Assembly: GCA_942493215.1 (NCBI GenBank)
Contig: OW818670.1
Location: 620,001 to 684,000 of the forward strand
DNA length: 64,000 bases
From: G942493215 sp942493215
GTDB lineage: Bacteria > Bacillota_I > Bacilli_A > RF39 > UBA660
Direction of reading: 5' to 3'
Positions within the stretch are counted from its first letter, which is position 1; every line of letters starts with the position of its first letter. Positions 41,569 through 51,742 of this stretch are shown in pieces. Under the pieces are notes generated by a model. That model saw only the letters and a program-made list of their open reading frames with translations. It did no database searches and was not told the origin of the DNA. Both the position numbers and the translations under genes were made by a program.

Positions 41569-43344
41569 ATGAGTAGTGTACGTGTAACAGTAGGAATGGG
41601 ATCATGTGGTATAGCATCAGGTGCTGCTATTATCTATGATACCCTTAAAAAACAACTTAAGAAAAAAAGTCTTAAAAAAGTTGAAGTAGTAAAAACAGGT
41701 TGTATAGGTATATGTCGTTATGAACCAATTGTTGAAGTATATAAAAATAATAAACGAATTACTTATATTAATGTAAAAAAAGAAGATGTTACTAAGATCA
41801 TTAATAATACTATTCTTAATGACGAATTAGTAGATGAATGTGTTATTAAGAATACGACTAATAATGTTTTAGGTGATGAATTTTATCGTCGGCAGACAAG
41901 AATTGTCTTAAATAATTGTGGGATAATTGATCCTGAAAACATTGAAGAATATATTGATAAAGGTGGATATCACGCCTTAAATAAAGTATTAACATCTATG
42001 ACTCAAGAAGCTGTTCTTGAAGAAATAAAGACCGCAGGTTTAAGAGGCCGGGGCGGGGCTGGTTTTAAAACAGGAATAAAATGGGAATTAGCGTATAAAT
42101 CGGAAAGTATGACTAAATATGTTTGCTGTAATGCTGATGAAGGAGATCCGGGTGCTTTTATGGATCGCGCCATTTTAGAAGGCGATCCTCATAGTATCAT
42201 TGAAGCTATGATTATTGCTGGCCATACCATCGGTGCTCATCAAGGATATATATATGTTCGAGCTGAATATCCTTTAGCAGTAGAACGTTTAAAACTAGCT
42301 ATTAAACAAGCTAAAGGAAAAGGTTATTTAGGTAATAATATAATGAATAGTGATTTTTCTTTTAATCTACAATTAAGATTAGGAGCAGGGGCCTTTGTAT
42401 GTGGTGAGGAAACGGCTCTTATGGCCTCTATTGAAGGTAAAAGAGGGGAACCTAAAATACGTCCCCCATTCCCAACCACTAAAGGAGTATTTAATGCTCC
42501 AACTTTATTAAATAATGTTGAAACATATGCCAATGTACCTAAAATAATAATGAATGGTAGTACTTGGTTTAGCAAAATTGGAACAGAAAATTCTAAGGGT
42601 ACTAAAGTATTTGCTTTAGGTGGTAAAATTAGTAATACAGGTTTAGTGGAAGTTCCAATTGGAACAACTTTAAAAGAAATAATTTATGACATTGGGGGAG
42701 GTATTCCCAATAATAAAAAATTTAAAGCTGCACAAACTGGTGGACCATCAGGTGGATGTATCCCATCATCTCTAATTGATATCGAAATGGATTATGAAAA
42801 TTTAAGCAAAATAGGTTCGATGATGGGATCAGGTGGCTTAATTGTTATGGATGAAGATACCTGTATGGTTGATATAGCTAAATTCTTCTTGAATTTCACT
42901 GTTGATGAATCATGCGGTAAATGTACACCATGCCGCATTGGTACCAAAAGAGTGTATGAAATATTAGATGATATAACTAATGGTAAAGGAAGTATGAATG
43001 ATTTAAAAACATTAGAAGAACTTTCTTATCATATTAAAACCACATCTTTCTGTGGTTTAGGTCAGTCGGCAACTAATCCTGTTTTATCAACTTTGAAATA
43101 TTTTCCAGATGAATATATTGATCATATTGTGAATAAGAAATGTTCAGCAAAAGTTTGTAAGAATCTTACTAGTTATGTAATTGATAAAAATAAATGTCGT
43201 GGATGTGGTAGTTGTGCTCGTAATTGTCCAGTTCAAGCTATAAAGGGTGAATTAGGGAAACTATTTGAAATTGATCAAACAAAGTGTATTAAGTGTGGTG
43301 CCTGTATGCTAAATTGTAAATTTAAGGCTATAGATAAGATATAG
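41569..43344 (+). CDS. hydB: NuoF-like flavoprotein subunit of the hydrogenase (HydB)
   Basis: 591 residues. Residues 1-90 form a [2Fe-2S] thioredoxin-like domain (VGMGSCGIASG, CIGICRYEP). The NuoF core has the FMN/NADH motifs GLRGRGGAGFKTGIKW and NADEGDPGAFMDR and the GAGAFVCGEETALM strand. ESCGKCTPCRIGT binds the N3-type cluster, and the C-terminal 60 residues carry two 4Fe-4S ferredoxin motifs (CRGCGSCARNCP and CIKCGACMLNC). Oxidises or reduces NAD(H) and passes electrons to HydA. Confidence 0.95.
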   Translation: MSSVRVTVGMGSCGIASGAAIIYDTLKKQLKKKSLKKVEVVKTGCIGICRYEPIVEVYKNNKRITYINVKKEDVTKIINNTILNDELVDECVIKNTTNNVLGDEFYRRQTRIVLNNCGIIDPENIEEYIDKGGYHALNKVLTSMTQEAVLEEIKTAGLRGRGGAGFKTGIKWELAYKSESMTKYVCCNADEGDPGAFMDRAILEGDPHSIIEAMIIAGHTIGAHQGYIYVRAEYPLAVERLKLAIKQAKGKGYLGNNIMNSDFSFNLQLRLGAGAFVCGEETALMASIEGKRGEPKIRPPFPTTKGVFNAPTLLNNVETYANVPKIIMNGSTWFSKIGTENSKGTKVFALGGKISNTGLVEVPIGTTLKEIIYDIGGGIPNNKKFKAAQTGGPSGGCIPSSLIDIEMDYENLSKIGSMMGSGGLIVMDEDTCMVDIAKFFLNFTVDESCGKCTPCRIGTKRVYEILDDITNGKGSMNDLKTLEELSYHIKTTSFCGLGQSATNPVLSTLKYFPDEYIDHIVNKKCSAKVCKNLTSYVIDKNKCRGCGSCARNCPVQAIKGELGKLFEIDQTKCIKCGACMLNCKFKAIDKI

Positions 43345-43354
43345 GAGGTATAAG

Positions 43355-45106
43355 ATGGTAAATTTAAAGATTAATAATATTCCTATTACAGTTGAAGATA
43401 ATACTACCATTTTAGAAGTAGCAAGAAAATTAGATATTGATATTCCTACTTTATGTTATCTAGAAGGAATCAATAAAAATGCTTCTTGTCGGATGTGTTT
43501 AGTTGAGGTAACAGGTGCAAGAACACTATTAACGGCATGTTCAACCCAAGTATCCGAAAATATGGAAGTATTTACAGAAACAGAAAAAGTAATAAAGGCT
43601 AGACGTCAAAATCTTGAACTAATCTTATCTAATCATGATAAAGATTGTGATCATTGTCTTAAGAATAATCATTGTCAGTTACAAAAACTATTTAAAAAAT
43701 ATAATATTGATGACAATAAATATAAGCGAAATGATGAAATATGGTCACTAGATAAATCAACTTCTTATCTAGTAAGAGACCCTAACAAGTGTATTTTATG
43801 TAATCGTTGTGTTTCTATTTGTGATAATATTCAAAGTATTGGTGTTATTGGTAAAAATAAACGAGGTATTAATACGCATATAGGTTGTGCTTTTGAATTT
43901 GATTTAAATGATGCTCCTTGTATTGCGTGTGGTCAATGTACTCTAGTATGTCCAACGGGAGCTTTAATGGAAAAAGATGATACGGAAGAAGTTTTTAAGG
44001 CTCTAAACAATAAGGATTTATATGTCGTAGTAGCAACAGCTCCGTCTGTTCGAGTAACTTTAGGTGAAGAATTTGGTTTACCAATTGGTACAAATGTTAA
44101 GGGTAAAATGGTGACATCCTTAAGAAGATTAGGTTTTAAAAAGGTCTTTGATGTTAATTTTGGGGCTGATTTAACAATTATGGAAGAAGTAAACGAATTA
44201 ATTAGTCGTCTTAAAAGTAAAAAGAATTTACCAATGTTTACTTCTTGCAGTCCGGGTTGGATTAAATATGTTGAGCAATATCATCCTGATATGATCAAAA
44301 ACTTATCAACTTGCAAATCACCACAACAAATGCTAGGATCGATTGTTAAGACATATTATGCTAAAAAGAATAATATTGATCCTAAAAAGATATTTGTCGT
44401 AACGATTATGCCTTGTATAGCTAAAAAATTTGAAAAGGAACGAAAATTTCAAAATGCCTCAGGATACCCTGATATTGATGCGGTTTTAACCACTCGTGAG
44501 TTAGCTCGTATGATCAAGAAAGCTAATATCAACTTTAATGAATTAGATGATGAGGAATATGATAATCCTTTAAATAATGGAGCATCAGTAATTTTTGGCA
44601 ATAGTGGTGGCGTAATGGAAGCAGCACTACGTACTCTGGTTGAAAGATTAACTAATAAACCACTTGAAGATGTTAATTTTACCGAAGTACGTGGCTTAAA
44701 AGGAGTAAAAGAAGCAACATATACCGTTAATGGTAAAGAAATAAGAGTAGCGGTCGTTAGCAGTTTAAAGAATGCTAAAGACATTATTGATAAGATTAAA
44801 CAAAAGAAGGTAAATTATCATTTTGTTGAATTTATGACTTGTCCAGGTGGATGTATTAATGGTGGTGGTCAACCACTAATTGATTTCACTAAATATAAAT
44901 GGGATGATGTTAGAAAATTAAGAACGCAAGCTATATTAGAAGAAGATAATAATCTACCAATTAGAAAAGCTCATGATAATCCTGATATTATTGAATTATA
45001 TAGTAATTATCTAGATAAACCTGGTAGTAAAAAGGCTGAACAAATATTACATACTAAATATCAAACGAGAAAAAGATATACTAAAAATAATGTAAATGGG
45101 AGATAG
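43355..45106 (+). CDS. hydA: [FeFe] hydrogenase catalytic subunit
   Basis: 583 residues. N-terminal [2Fe-2S] domain (CYLEGINKNASCRMCL), a His-ligated cluster region (HDKDCDHCLKNNHC), two 4Fe-4S motifs (CILCNRCVSICD, CIACGQCTLVCP), then the H-cluster: L1 FTSCSPGWIKY, L2 IMPCIAKKFE, L3 MTCPGGCINGGGQ. All cluster cysteines are present. With hydC and hydB this is an M3/HydABC-type, probably ferredoxin- and NAD-linked, hydrogenase; the maturases HydE, HydF and HydG are not in the window. Confidence 0.96.
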   Translation: MVNLKINNIPITVEDNTTILEVARKLDIDIPTLCYLEGINKNASCRMCLVEVTGARTLLTACSTQVSENMEVFTETEKVIKARRQNLELILSNHDKDCDHCLKNNHCQLQKLFKKYNIDDNKYKRNDEIWSLDKSTSYLVRDPNKCILCNRCVSICDNIQSIGVIGKNKRGINTHIGCAFEFDLNDAPCIACGQCTLVCPTGALMEKDDTEEVFKALNNKDLYVVVATAPSVRVTLGEEFGLPIGTNVKGKMVTSLRRLGFKKVFDVNFGADLTIMEEVNELISRLKSKKNLPMFTSCSPGWIKYVEQYHPDMIKNLSTCKSPQQMLGSIVKTYYAKKNNIDPKKIFVVTIMPCIAKKFEKERKFQNASGYPDIDAVLTTRELARMIKKANINFNELDDEEYDNPLNNGASVIFGNSGGVMEAALRTLVERLTNKPLEDVNFTEVRGLKGVKEATYTVNGKEIRVAVVSSLKNAKDIIDKIKQKKVNYHFVEFMTCPGGCINGGGQPLIDFTKYKWDDVRKLRTQAILEEDNNLPIRKAHDNPDIIELYSNYLDKPGSKKAEQILHTKYQTRKRYTKNNVNGR

Positions 45107-45140
45107 TTGTTTTTAAAATACCTATCTTTTTTGTTATAAT
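45106..45140 (+). promoter_or_regulatory. terminator fused to extended -10 promoter
   Basis: GATAG...CTATC hairpin after the hydA stop, T-tract, then TGT-TATAAT at 45135-45140. Confidence 0.75.
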
Positions 45141-45155
45141 AGAATTGGTGGTATT

Positions 45156-46181
45156 ATGAAGTTTAATAAATTATATATTGCGCAAATAGAAGGCGATTTG
45201 TATTCGCGTTCCTATGAGTTAGGACAAATATATAAAGATGATATAAAAAGTAATTGTAAGAAAACGAGGAAGCTACTTAAAAAATCTCTAATAAAAGAAA
45301 TTATAAGTGTTGTTAAAGGAAAACTAGAGAAGATATATCCTCAATATTTAGAAGAAGTATATGGTAAAGCTGATGGGGCAGGAGTTGCTCGTGATGCCTA
45401 TCTATTATATATTTGCTATGAAGTTTATACCGAAAGAGAAAGATGTACTGATGTCATAGTAAAACAGAGTAATGATGAAATAATAGGTGGTCATAATGAA
45501 GATGGACCATATTCCTTAAATAGTGTTGGTTTAATAAAATACATAACTAATTATGGCTTCTTATGTGAATATTACTGCAATGATACATTACCGGGATCAA
45601 CCTTCTGTTGGAATAGTTATGGTTTAATTTTCACGTGCAACTATATCTATATTCATCATAAAAACATTTATGGTATTCCAACATGGTTTATTCTCCGTAA
45701 TTTAGTTGATTGTAAGAGTATTGATGAAGTTTTACAACACTTAAATGTTGATGATGCAGCTAGTGGCTGTAATGTAAATATAATCGATACTAATACTAAA
45801 AAAGCCTATTCGATTGAATGGCGTTTAAATAATCTATCAGTTATAGAAATAACAGATAAATTTGCCCATTCTAATCATCTAACTAGAAAAGAAGCCGGAT
45901 TACCACTTATTAATCCGGAATCTAATTCTAAATTTAGATTAGAAAAAAGTGAGGAATTATTAAAAGAAATAATTATCAATGATAAAGAAGATATATTAAA
46001 AATTCTTCAATATCATACTGAAGATTATAAATTATCGATAAGACACATTATGAAGAATAGTGATAATAGTATTACAGCTGCTAGTTTTATCTACAATAGT
46101 AATAAAAAATTATCTATCTATAGTTATTTAGATAATACTGTATATCAAATTGATTATGATATGGCAAATGTATTAAAATAG
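45156..46181 (+). CDS. C45-type peptidase/acyltransferase (Ntn hydrolase) family
   Basis: 341 residues. Features of the acyl-CoA:6-aminopenicillanic acid acyltransferase-like C45 family: RCTDVIV with the candidate catalytic Cys, GGHNEDGPYSL, GLIKYITNYG, then SGCNVNIIDT. The enzymes are self-processing Ntn hydrolases in other species; the substrate here is not known. No signal peptide. Confidence 0.82.
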   Translation: MKFNKLYIAQIEGDLYSRSYELGQIYKDDIKSNCKKTRKLLKKSLIKEIISVVKGKLEKIYPQYLEEVYGKADGAGVARDAYLLYICYEVYTERERCTDVIVKQSNDEIIGGHNEDGPYSLNSVGLIKYITNYGFLCEYYCNDTLPGSTFCWNSYGLIFTCNYIYIHHKNIYGIPTWFILRNLVDCKSIDEVLQHLNVDDAASGCNVNIIDTNTKKAYSIEWRLNNLSVIEITDKFAHSNHLTRKEAGLPLINPESNSKFRLEKSEELLKEIIINDKEDILKILQYHTEDYKLSIRHIMKNSDNSITAASFIYNSNKKLSIYSYLDNTVYQIDYDMANVLK

Positions 46182-46199
46182 AAGTTAGGATGTGAATAT

Positions 46200-46835
46200 A
46201 TGAATAGTGGGCTTGTCAATGAATAGGCTAGACGAACATTTGAAGTGGGTAAAAACCAAAAATTTACATATGCTTCATTAAGAGAGCGGTATATATTCTC
46301 GATTAAAAAATACCATTTTGATGTTGATAAAAGTCCTGAAGCATTGGAAAAGCTTAAAGAAATCCTTATAGCTCATAAAATATTATTGGATGAGATAAAT
46401 TCTAATTTTCAAGAAACAGATTATCAAGGTGGAAATATGCCTAAAATAGCATTAGCCTATAAGGAATATGAAGCTAATTTAAACCAACTTAAAGATGTAA
46501 GCAAATACTATCCCCGTTTATCTATGAAAAAATATTTGGAGATGTACGCTATGGCTAGAGATAAGGGTTTAGAAGTAAACGAAATTATTGGCCAATATAC
46601 TAGAAGACAAGAAAATAGAGATTCAACCAATAAACATTATGATATTTCTTTTGAAAGGTATTTTTTATTGTATATCAAATATGTTGGTTTAATTGATTTA
46701 GATGGGTACATAGACCAATATGCAACTGGTGGGAAACAAATTCTTAAACAAACTGGATTATTTAATAAGAAAACTGTTCCAATGAATTTAGAGGAATTTC
46801 TAAATCTTAAGGTAAAAAAGAAGAACAGCTGTTAA
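46200..46835 (+). pseudogene. interrupted gene of unknown function (early TAG)
   Basis: AGGATGTGAAT precedes ATG 46200, and the frame reads MNSGLVNE then TAG (46224-46226), then continues open for about 200 codons to 46835. The first 45 bases and the rest are in the same frame, and the continuation has no ribosome site of its own. Helical, charged protein with RDKGLEVNEIIGQYTRRQEN; family unknown. Likely inactivated by one nonsense change, or starts at GTG 46245. Confidence 0.55.
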
Positions 46836-46854
46836 GATAATTAGAAAGGATATA

Positions 46855-47688
46855 ATGATGTATAAAGCTATATTTATTGATATCGATGGGACATTAAGAA
46901 ATGATCAAAAAGATATAACAGAACGGACAATTAGTAGCATTAAGAATATTTGCTCATTAGGAATATATGCTATATTATGCACAGGGCGTCCTCGTTTTTA
47001 TACGGAACCTATTAGTAAAATGTGTGGTGCTAGTCAATATATGATTACTTTTGGAGGGGCAGAAGTATATGACTATCAAAAAGAGAAAGTTATATATAGT
47101 AATCCTATGAATATGGAATCATGTCTTAAATTATATGAATTAGTGCAGCAAAATAATGTTAGAATTGTTATGTATTTGGACAAGGTTAGAATGGTCAGCT
47201 CTTTAGAACATTTTGATGGCAGCGAAATATTACTACCACCAAATATTAATGAGTTTTTATTAAGTAATAATGTTCTGCAATGCATAATTTTAGGTGATAG
47301 TATTAATAAAATGAAAAGTATTCGAAGTCTTATTAATAATATAGAGAATATAAAAATAAACAATCAATCTAATTGTCTTAATGATGGCTCTATTAAAACC
47401 AATGGTGTTATATACTACGATGTTGCGAACCATAATACTTCTAAAGGAAATGGGATTATCGAATTATGTAAATATTTAAAGATAGAGCTTGATGATACTA
47501 TAGGTATCGGTGATGATGATAATGATTTATCCATGTTTGAGGTAGTGGGCCATAGTGTAGCGATGGGAAATGCTACTAATGAAATAAAAAAGATGGTTAA
47601 AGAAGTAATAAGCAGTAATAATGAAGATGGTTTAGCCAAGTATTTAGAACATCTATATAATAAATATAGTAATAAGGAGGACTTATGA
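46855..47688 (+). CDS. Cof-type HAD hydrolase
   Basis: 277 residues. Motif I IDIDGTLRN with the nucleophile Asp, motif II CTGRP, cap of the IIB type, and motif IV GIGDDDNDLSMFE. A sugar-phosphatase- or flavin-phosphatase-like role is common for this group. A ribosome site, GAAAGGATATA, precedes ATG 46855. Coupled to the next gene by a 4-base overlap. Confidence 0.92.
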   Translation: MMYKAIFIDIDGTLRNDQKDITERTISSIKNICSLGIYAILCTGRPRFYTEPISKMCGASQYMITFGGAEVYDYQKEKVIYSNPMNMESCLKLYELVQQNNVRIVMYLDKVRMVSSLEHFDGSEILLPPNINEFLLSNNVLQCIILGDSINKMKSIRSLINNIENIKINNQSNCLNDGSIKTNGVIYYDVANHNTSKGNGIIELCKYLKIELDDTIGIGDDDNDLSMFEVVGHSVAMGNATNEIKKMVKEVISSNNEDGLAKYLEHLYNKYSNKEDL

Positions 47689-48119
47689 TTCAAGTAAAAG
47701 AAGTAAGTATTGATGAAGTATTAAAAGTTCATGAAAGAGTAACGGAATTTGATAAAAAGACAAAACAGGATTTTGTTGAAAGATATCAAGATAAAGACCC
47801 ATTAATTATTGTTGCTTATTATCAAAATATAGCTATTGGTTATATTGTGGGATATGATAAATTTGAAGATGGAAGTTACTATTGTTGGATGGCTGGGGTT
47901 GACAATAATTATCGAAGAAATGGTGCGTTAACTAATCTAATTAACTATACAATTGATTGGATGAAGGATAAAAAATATACAACGCTTAAGATTAAAACAC
48001 GTAATAATCGTCGTGAAATGTTAAGTTTTCTAGTTAAAAGAGGATTCTATTTTACTAGTGTTGAAGAACGAGAAAATATAGAAGATAATCGTATTAGTTT
48101 AGAGTTACCAATTGATTGA
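47685..48119 (+). CDS. GNAT family acetyltransferase
   Basis: 144 residues. GNAT core with GVDNNYRRNGALTNLINYTI (acetyl-CoA loop N-N-Y-R-R-N-G-A) and LVKRGFYFTSVEE near the end. It overlaps the HAD gene by 4 bases (ATGA). Substrate unknown. Confidence 0.82.
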   Translation: MIQVKEVSIDEVLKVHERVTEFDKKTKQDFVERYQDKDPLIIVAYYQNIAIGYIVGYDKFEDGSYYCWMAGVDNNYRRNGALTNLINYTIDWMKDKKYTTLKIKTRNNRREMLSFLVKRGFYFTSVEERENIEDNRISLELPID

Positions 48120-48131
48120 GGTGATAGTGGT

Positions 48132-48623
48132 ATGTATATGAATAGTAAGACTTTTGAATTAAGTGAACAAGAGGATAATGATTGTATAAAAATCGAAGAA
48201 TTGATTGCGTTGACTATATCTTTATTAAATAAAAAAGGATATTACACCAAATATTGTTGTTCAGGACATTATGATAAAGAAATAGATGAATATGGTGTTG
48301 AAGGTGAGGATATTGAAGATATAAGTGAAAATGAGCTATGTCAGGTTCTTCCCTACGACTGTGGCTCTTATAAGATAAGTTGGCTATCATCAGTTGAGAG
48401 TTGCCATATAAGATTTAATGAAGATGTTATTCTACCAAATATTCCTGATGAATTTCAATCTAGTGGTCATGATGTATATCATATGATTATTTTTTATAAT
48501 GGTTTGATAAGACGTAGTGATGATGATATTAAGAACGAAGTAATAAGAGTTAATAAAAAATTATATGAATGGGCTAAATTACTTCCTGATTTGTCGTTTG
48601 AAGAAAAAAGTAGGATGATATAA
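48132..48623 (+). CDS. hypothetical protein with CCSGH motif
   Basis: 163 residues, not assigned. Has YYTKYCCSGHYDKE, with Cys and His that could bind a metal, and a C-terminal helical part. GAGGTGAT precedes the ATG. Abuts the dUTPase gene (overlap of one base). Confidence 0.6.
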   Translation: MYMNSKTFELSEQEDNDCIKIEELIALTISLLNKKGYYTKYCCSGHYDKEIDEYGVEGEDIEDISENELCQVLPYDCGSYKISWLSSVESCHIRFNEDVILPNIPDEFQSSGHDVYHMIIFYNGLIRRSDDDIKNEVIRVNKKLYEWAKLLPDLSFEEKSRMI

Positions 48624-49111
48624 TGAAACAGTTTAATATTATTTATGAAGAAAATAAGAAATTGGATACTATGTTTGATAAGTTATATGATAGTTATAAT
48701 CCAGCTATTATTGAAAAAAACATTGTGGAATTATTGGTTGAAATTGGTGAATTAGCGAATGAAACAAGATGTTTTAAATATTGGTCAAATAAAAAACCAA
48801 GTGAAAAAAACATTATTATGGATGAATATGCTGATTGCTTAATTATGACTTTATATTTTTGTAATATGGTTAATGTTGATCTAGATGAATATTTTCCTAA
48901 AGTGGAAATAACCGACATGATTATCCAATTTAAAACACTATATAATATTGTTTCTAAATTAAATTATCAGTTAGATAAAGATATAATTAAAGAAATATTG
49001 GCTAATGTAATTAATCTTGGCAAGTTACTAGGTTTCTCTGATGAAGATATTATTAATTGTTGTCTATTAAAAATAAATCGTAATAAGACAAGATTTGAAA
49101 CTGGATTTTAG
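48623..49111 (+). CDS. dimeric dUTPase (all-alpha NTP pyrophosphohydrolase)
   Basis: 162 residues. Helical metal motif LLVEIGELANETRCFKYWS and DEYADCLIM give the E-x-x-E and E-x-x-D ligands of the dUTPase_2/MazG-like fold. It hydrolyses dUTP or related nucleotides to limit uracil in DNA. No other dUTPase is in the window. Confidence 0.88.
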   Translation: MKQFNIIYEENKKLDTMFDKLYDSYNPAIIEKNIVELLVEIGELANETRCFKYWSNKKPSEKNIIMDEYADCLIMTLYFCNMVNVDLDEYFPKVEITDMIIQFKTLYNIVSKLNYQLDKDIIKEILANVINLGKLLGFSDEDIINCCLLKINRNKTRFETGF

Positions 49112-49127
49112 ATTTAGGAGGATAATT

Positions 49128-50117
49128 ATGAAAGTATTACTAATAACACATAAACCAGATATTGATGGGGTTACACCCGTTATTTTATCAAAAATAGCGT
49201 TCACTAATCTCGATTATGTTTTAGTTGAAATTTATGAAACTAATCCTTTAATTAAGGAATATATTGAAAATAGAGTATTACATCAATATGACATAGTTTA
49301 TATAACAGATTTAAGTATTAATCTAGACGTGTGTGAAATGATAGATAATGATCCCGAATTAAAAAAGAAAGTTAAAATATTTGATCATCATAATTCTCAT
49401 CTATTTGTTAATGATTTTTCTTTTGGAACAGCTATTAGTGTTGATGAAAATGGCGATATGCAAAGTGGAACGTCATTATATTATCAACATTTACTAAATA
49501 CTTATGATGTACCAGCGTTAAAGAAAGAAGCAATTAAAGAATTTGTTGACTTAGTTAGACAATTTGATACCTGGGAATGGTTTAATAAATATCATAATGA
49601 TAAAGCAAAGAAATTAAATGATTTTTTTGATATCTTTGGTGGAGAATACTTCATAAAGTATTATTATGATTTCTTAATTAGTAATGAAACTTTCTACTTT
49701 GCTGATAAAGATGAGCATCTATTAGTAGTTGAAAGTAAAAGAATTGAAAGATATATTGAAGAAAAAGCTACGCAAATTATACCAGTTAAATTATTAGACT
49801 ATAACGTAGGAATGGTATTTGCTGAGAGTCATCGTAGTGAATTAGGCAATACTTTAGCTAGAAAATATGAACAAGAATATGATTTTATTATCATAATTAA
49901 TATGTCTAGAGGTATTAGCTATCGCGGTATCAAAGAGATTGATTTAGGTCATATCGCATCTTATTTTGGAGGCAAGGGACATATTAATTCTTCTGGTAGT
50001 CCTATACCTGCTGATTTAAAGAAAATGGTTATTGAATACATCTTTAGTTCCTATGTTAAGATAGAAGAGACAAAAGAAGTAAGTCCCAATCTATTAGATA
50101 AGATACAAAAAATATAA
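49128..50117 (+). CDS. DHH-family phosphoesterase
   Basis: 329 residues. Motif I THKPDIDGV (D-x-D), then VYITDLS, and the family signature KIFDHHNSH (DHH), plus the C-terminal DHHA1 glycine motif SYFGGKGHINSSGS. Related to RecJ/NrnA-type nucleases and cyclic dinucleotide phosphodiesterases. A GGAGGATAATT site precedes ATG 49128. Confidence 0.85.
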   Translation: MKVLLITHKPDIDGVTPVILSKIAFTNLDYVLVEIYETNPLIKEYIENRVLHQYDIVYITDLSINLDVCEMIDNDPELKKKVKIFDHHNSHLFVNDFSFGTAISVDENGDMQSGTSLYYQHLLNTYDVPALKKEAIKEFVDLVRQFDTWEWFNKYHNDKAKKLNDFFDIFGGEYFIKYYYDFLISNETFYFADKDEHLLVVESKRIERYIEEKATQIIPVKLLDYNVGMVFAESHRSELGNTLARKYEQEYDFIIIINMSRGISYRGIKEIDLGHIASYFGGKGHINSSGSPIPADLKKMVIEYIFSSYVKIEETKEVSPNLLDKIQKI

Positions 50118-50165
50118 TTTAAATATGATATAATAAATATATTGAATTTGGTTTTGGAGGTATTT

Positions 50166-50738
50166 ATGGAAGGCACAAATACAGACGCATTGGCAGTATT
50201 GGGATGGATATTCTTATTAATGGTTATACTTTGGTTTCTTGCTTATATGCTATTTTCCTTTCTTTTAAATAAGTTGAATAAAATGGTTTATGGTAAAAAA
50301 ACTATTCTTGCTTGGATACCGTTTGCTAATAACTATGTTTTAGGCAAATTAACCGTAAACAAAGTGTTTGGATGGGTAATGCTCATATTATCACTTTTTA
50401 ATAGTTCTATTATTTATTATGTTTTTACTGGTCCACTTATGTTATTAGGTTTAATCTTTAAGAGTAGCTGGCTTATAAATTTGTATGCGATAATTATTGA
50501 TTCTTGGGGCAAAATTTTTAAATTACCTGAAATGGTAATATCAATAATTGTAAATCTCGATAATCTTTTATTATTAGTGGTTATGGTACTAGGAATAATA
50601 AAATATCATAAGCTATCCAAAGCAAAAAAAATGGAAAAATTAAATAATGGTCAATCAGTTAATATTATAGGTAATATAATTGATGAAAAGAATAATATAG
50701 ATTCAGTAATTAATAATAAAAATATTGAAAAACTATAA
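50166..50738 (+). CDS. hypothetical membrane protein
   Basis: 190 residues, four hydrophobic segments; region WIPFANNYVLGKL between the first and second. Not recognised. A GGAGGTATTT site precedes ATG 50166. C-terminal 45 residues are Asn-rich and cytoplasmic. Confidence 0.65.
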   Translation: MEGTNTDALAVLGWIFLLMVILWFLAYMLFSFLLNKLNKMVYGKKTILAWIPFANNYVLGKLTVNKVFGWVMLILSLFNSSIIYYVFTGPLMLLGLIFKSSWLINLYAIIIDSWGKIFKLPEMVISIIVNLDNLLLLVVMVLGIIKYHKLSKAKKMEKLNNGQSVNIIGNIIDEKNNIDSVINNKNIEKL

Positions 50739-50756
50739 AACATTTTAATTTAATTT

Positions 50757-50795
50757 AAACAATTTCTTTTATTAGAAATTGTTTTTTGTTATAAT
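50757..50795 (+). promoter_or_regulatory. terminator fused to extended -10 promoter
   Basis: AACAATTTCT...AGAAATTGTT hairpin, T-tract, TGT-TATAAT at 50790-50795. Confidence 0.8.
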
Positions 50796-50811
50796 TAACT
50801 TAGGTGATAAA

Positions 50812-51732
50812 ATGAGTAATATTGTTGTAACATCGGGTAATAAATATCTTGATATTGATGGATATGCAGGATGTATCGCGTATGCCAGATTATTAAATGG
50901 CTTGGGATATAATGCGGTATCTGTATCTTCCGCTCTGCCTAATGAGAGTGTTTCTTCCCTCATTAAAGAGTTAGGATTAAAATTTGATGCTTATGTACCA
51001 ACTATTTCTGATCAATTTATTGTATTAGATGTATCTAATCCTCAAATGATTGATCATATAGTCGTTGAAGAAAGAATTATTGAAATTATAGACCATCATA
51101 TGGGCTTTGCAGATTATTGGTTAAATAAGAATATTAAAACCGACGTTTCACTTATTGGTTCTATATGTACAATTATTTTTGAAAAATATGTGCAACAGAA
51201 TAAATTAGATTTATTAGATAAGAATCTATGTCAAATATTAATAGCCGGTATTTTAGATAATACTTTGAATTTAAAGGCGGATATTACAACTTCAAGAGAT
51301 ATTGATGCCTATCATAAACTAAGACAAATCGGTCATATAGAAGAGGAATGGGGACATAAATACTTTATGTCTTGTCAAATCGAAATGGAAAACCATCTAG
51401 AGGAAAGTATCAATAATTGTATTAAAAATGAATATGTAAGTGATGAGTTGCCCCAAATATTTGGTCAATTATTAGTTTATAATAAAGACTTTATTCTTAA
51501 ACATTTTAATCAGATAAGAACATTGTTCAATAGATATGGCTTAAAATGGCTATTAAATATTATCTGTTTAGAGGATGGTCAAAGTTATATTATGGCTGAG
51601 GATAGTACAGCAAGACAACAATTAGAGATATTTTTTAATAAGATTTTTGAGAACGGTCTTTTAGTCTTAAATAGATTTATGTTACGTAAAGAAATAATGA
51701 AAAAAGCAAGAGATAGACAAAGAAAGCTATAA
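50812..51732 (+). CDS. DHH-family phosphoesterase, second copy type
   Basis: 306 residues. VTSGNKYLDIDGYAG has the D-x-D motif, FIVLDVSN the second Asp and EIIDHHMGFAD the DHH signature. The C terminus differs from the 49-kb gene. It resembles PpaC-type manganese pyrophosphatases or bimodular phosphoesterases; the substrate is not defined. ATG 50812 follows AGGTGATAAA. Confidence 0.8.
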   Translation: MSNIVVTSGNKYLDIDGYAGCIAYARLLNGLGYNAVSVSSALPNESVSSLIKELGLKFDAYVPTISDQFIVLDVSNPQMIDHIVVEERIIEIIDHHMGFADYWLNKNIKTDVSLIGSICTIIFEKYVQQNKLDLLDKNLCQILIAGILDNTLNLKADITTSRDIDAYHKLRQIGHIEEEWGHKYFMSCQIEMENHLEESINNCIKNEYVSDELPQIFGQLLVYNKDFILKHFNQIRTLFNRYGLKWLLNIICLEDGQSYIMAEDSTARQQLEIFFNKIFENGLLVLNRFMLRKEIMKKARDRQRKL

Positions 51733-51742
51733 GGAGAATCTT

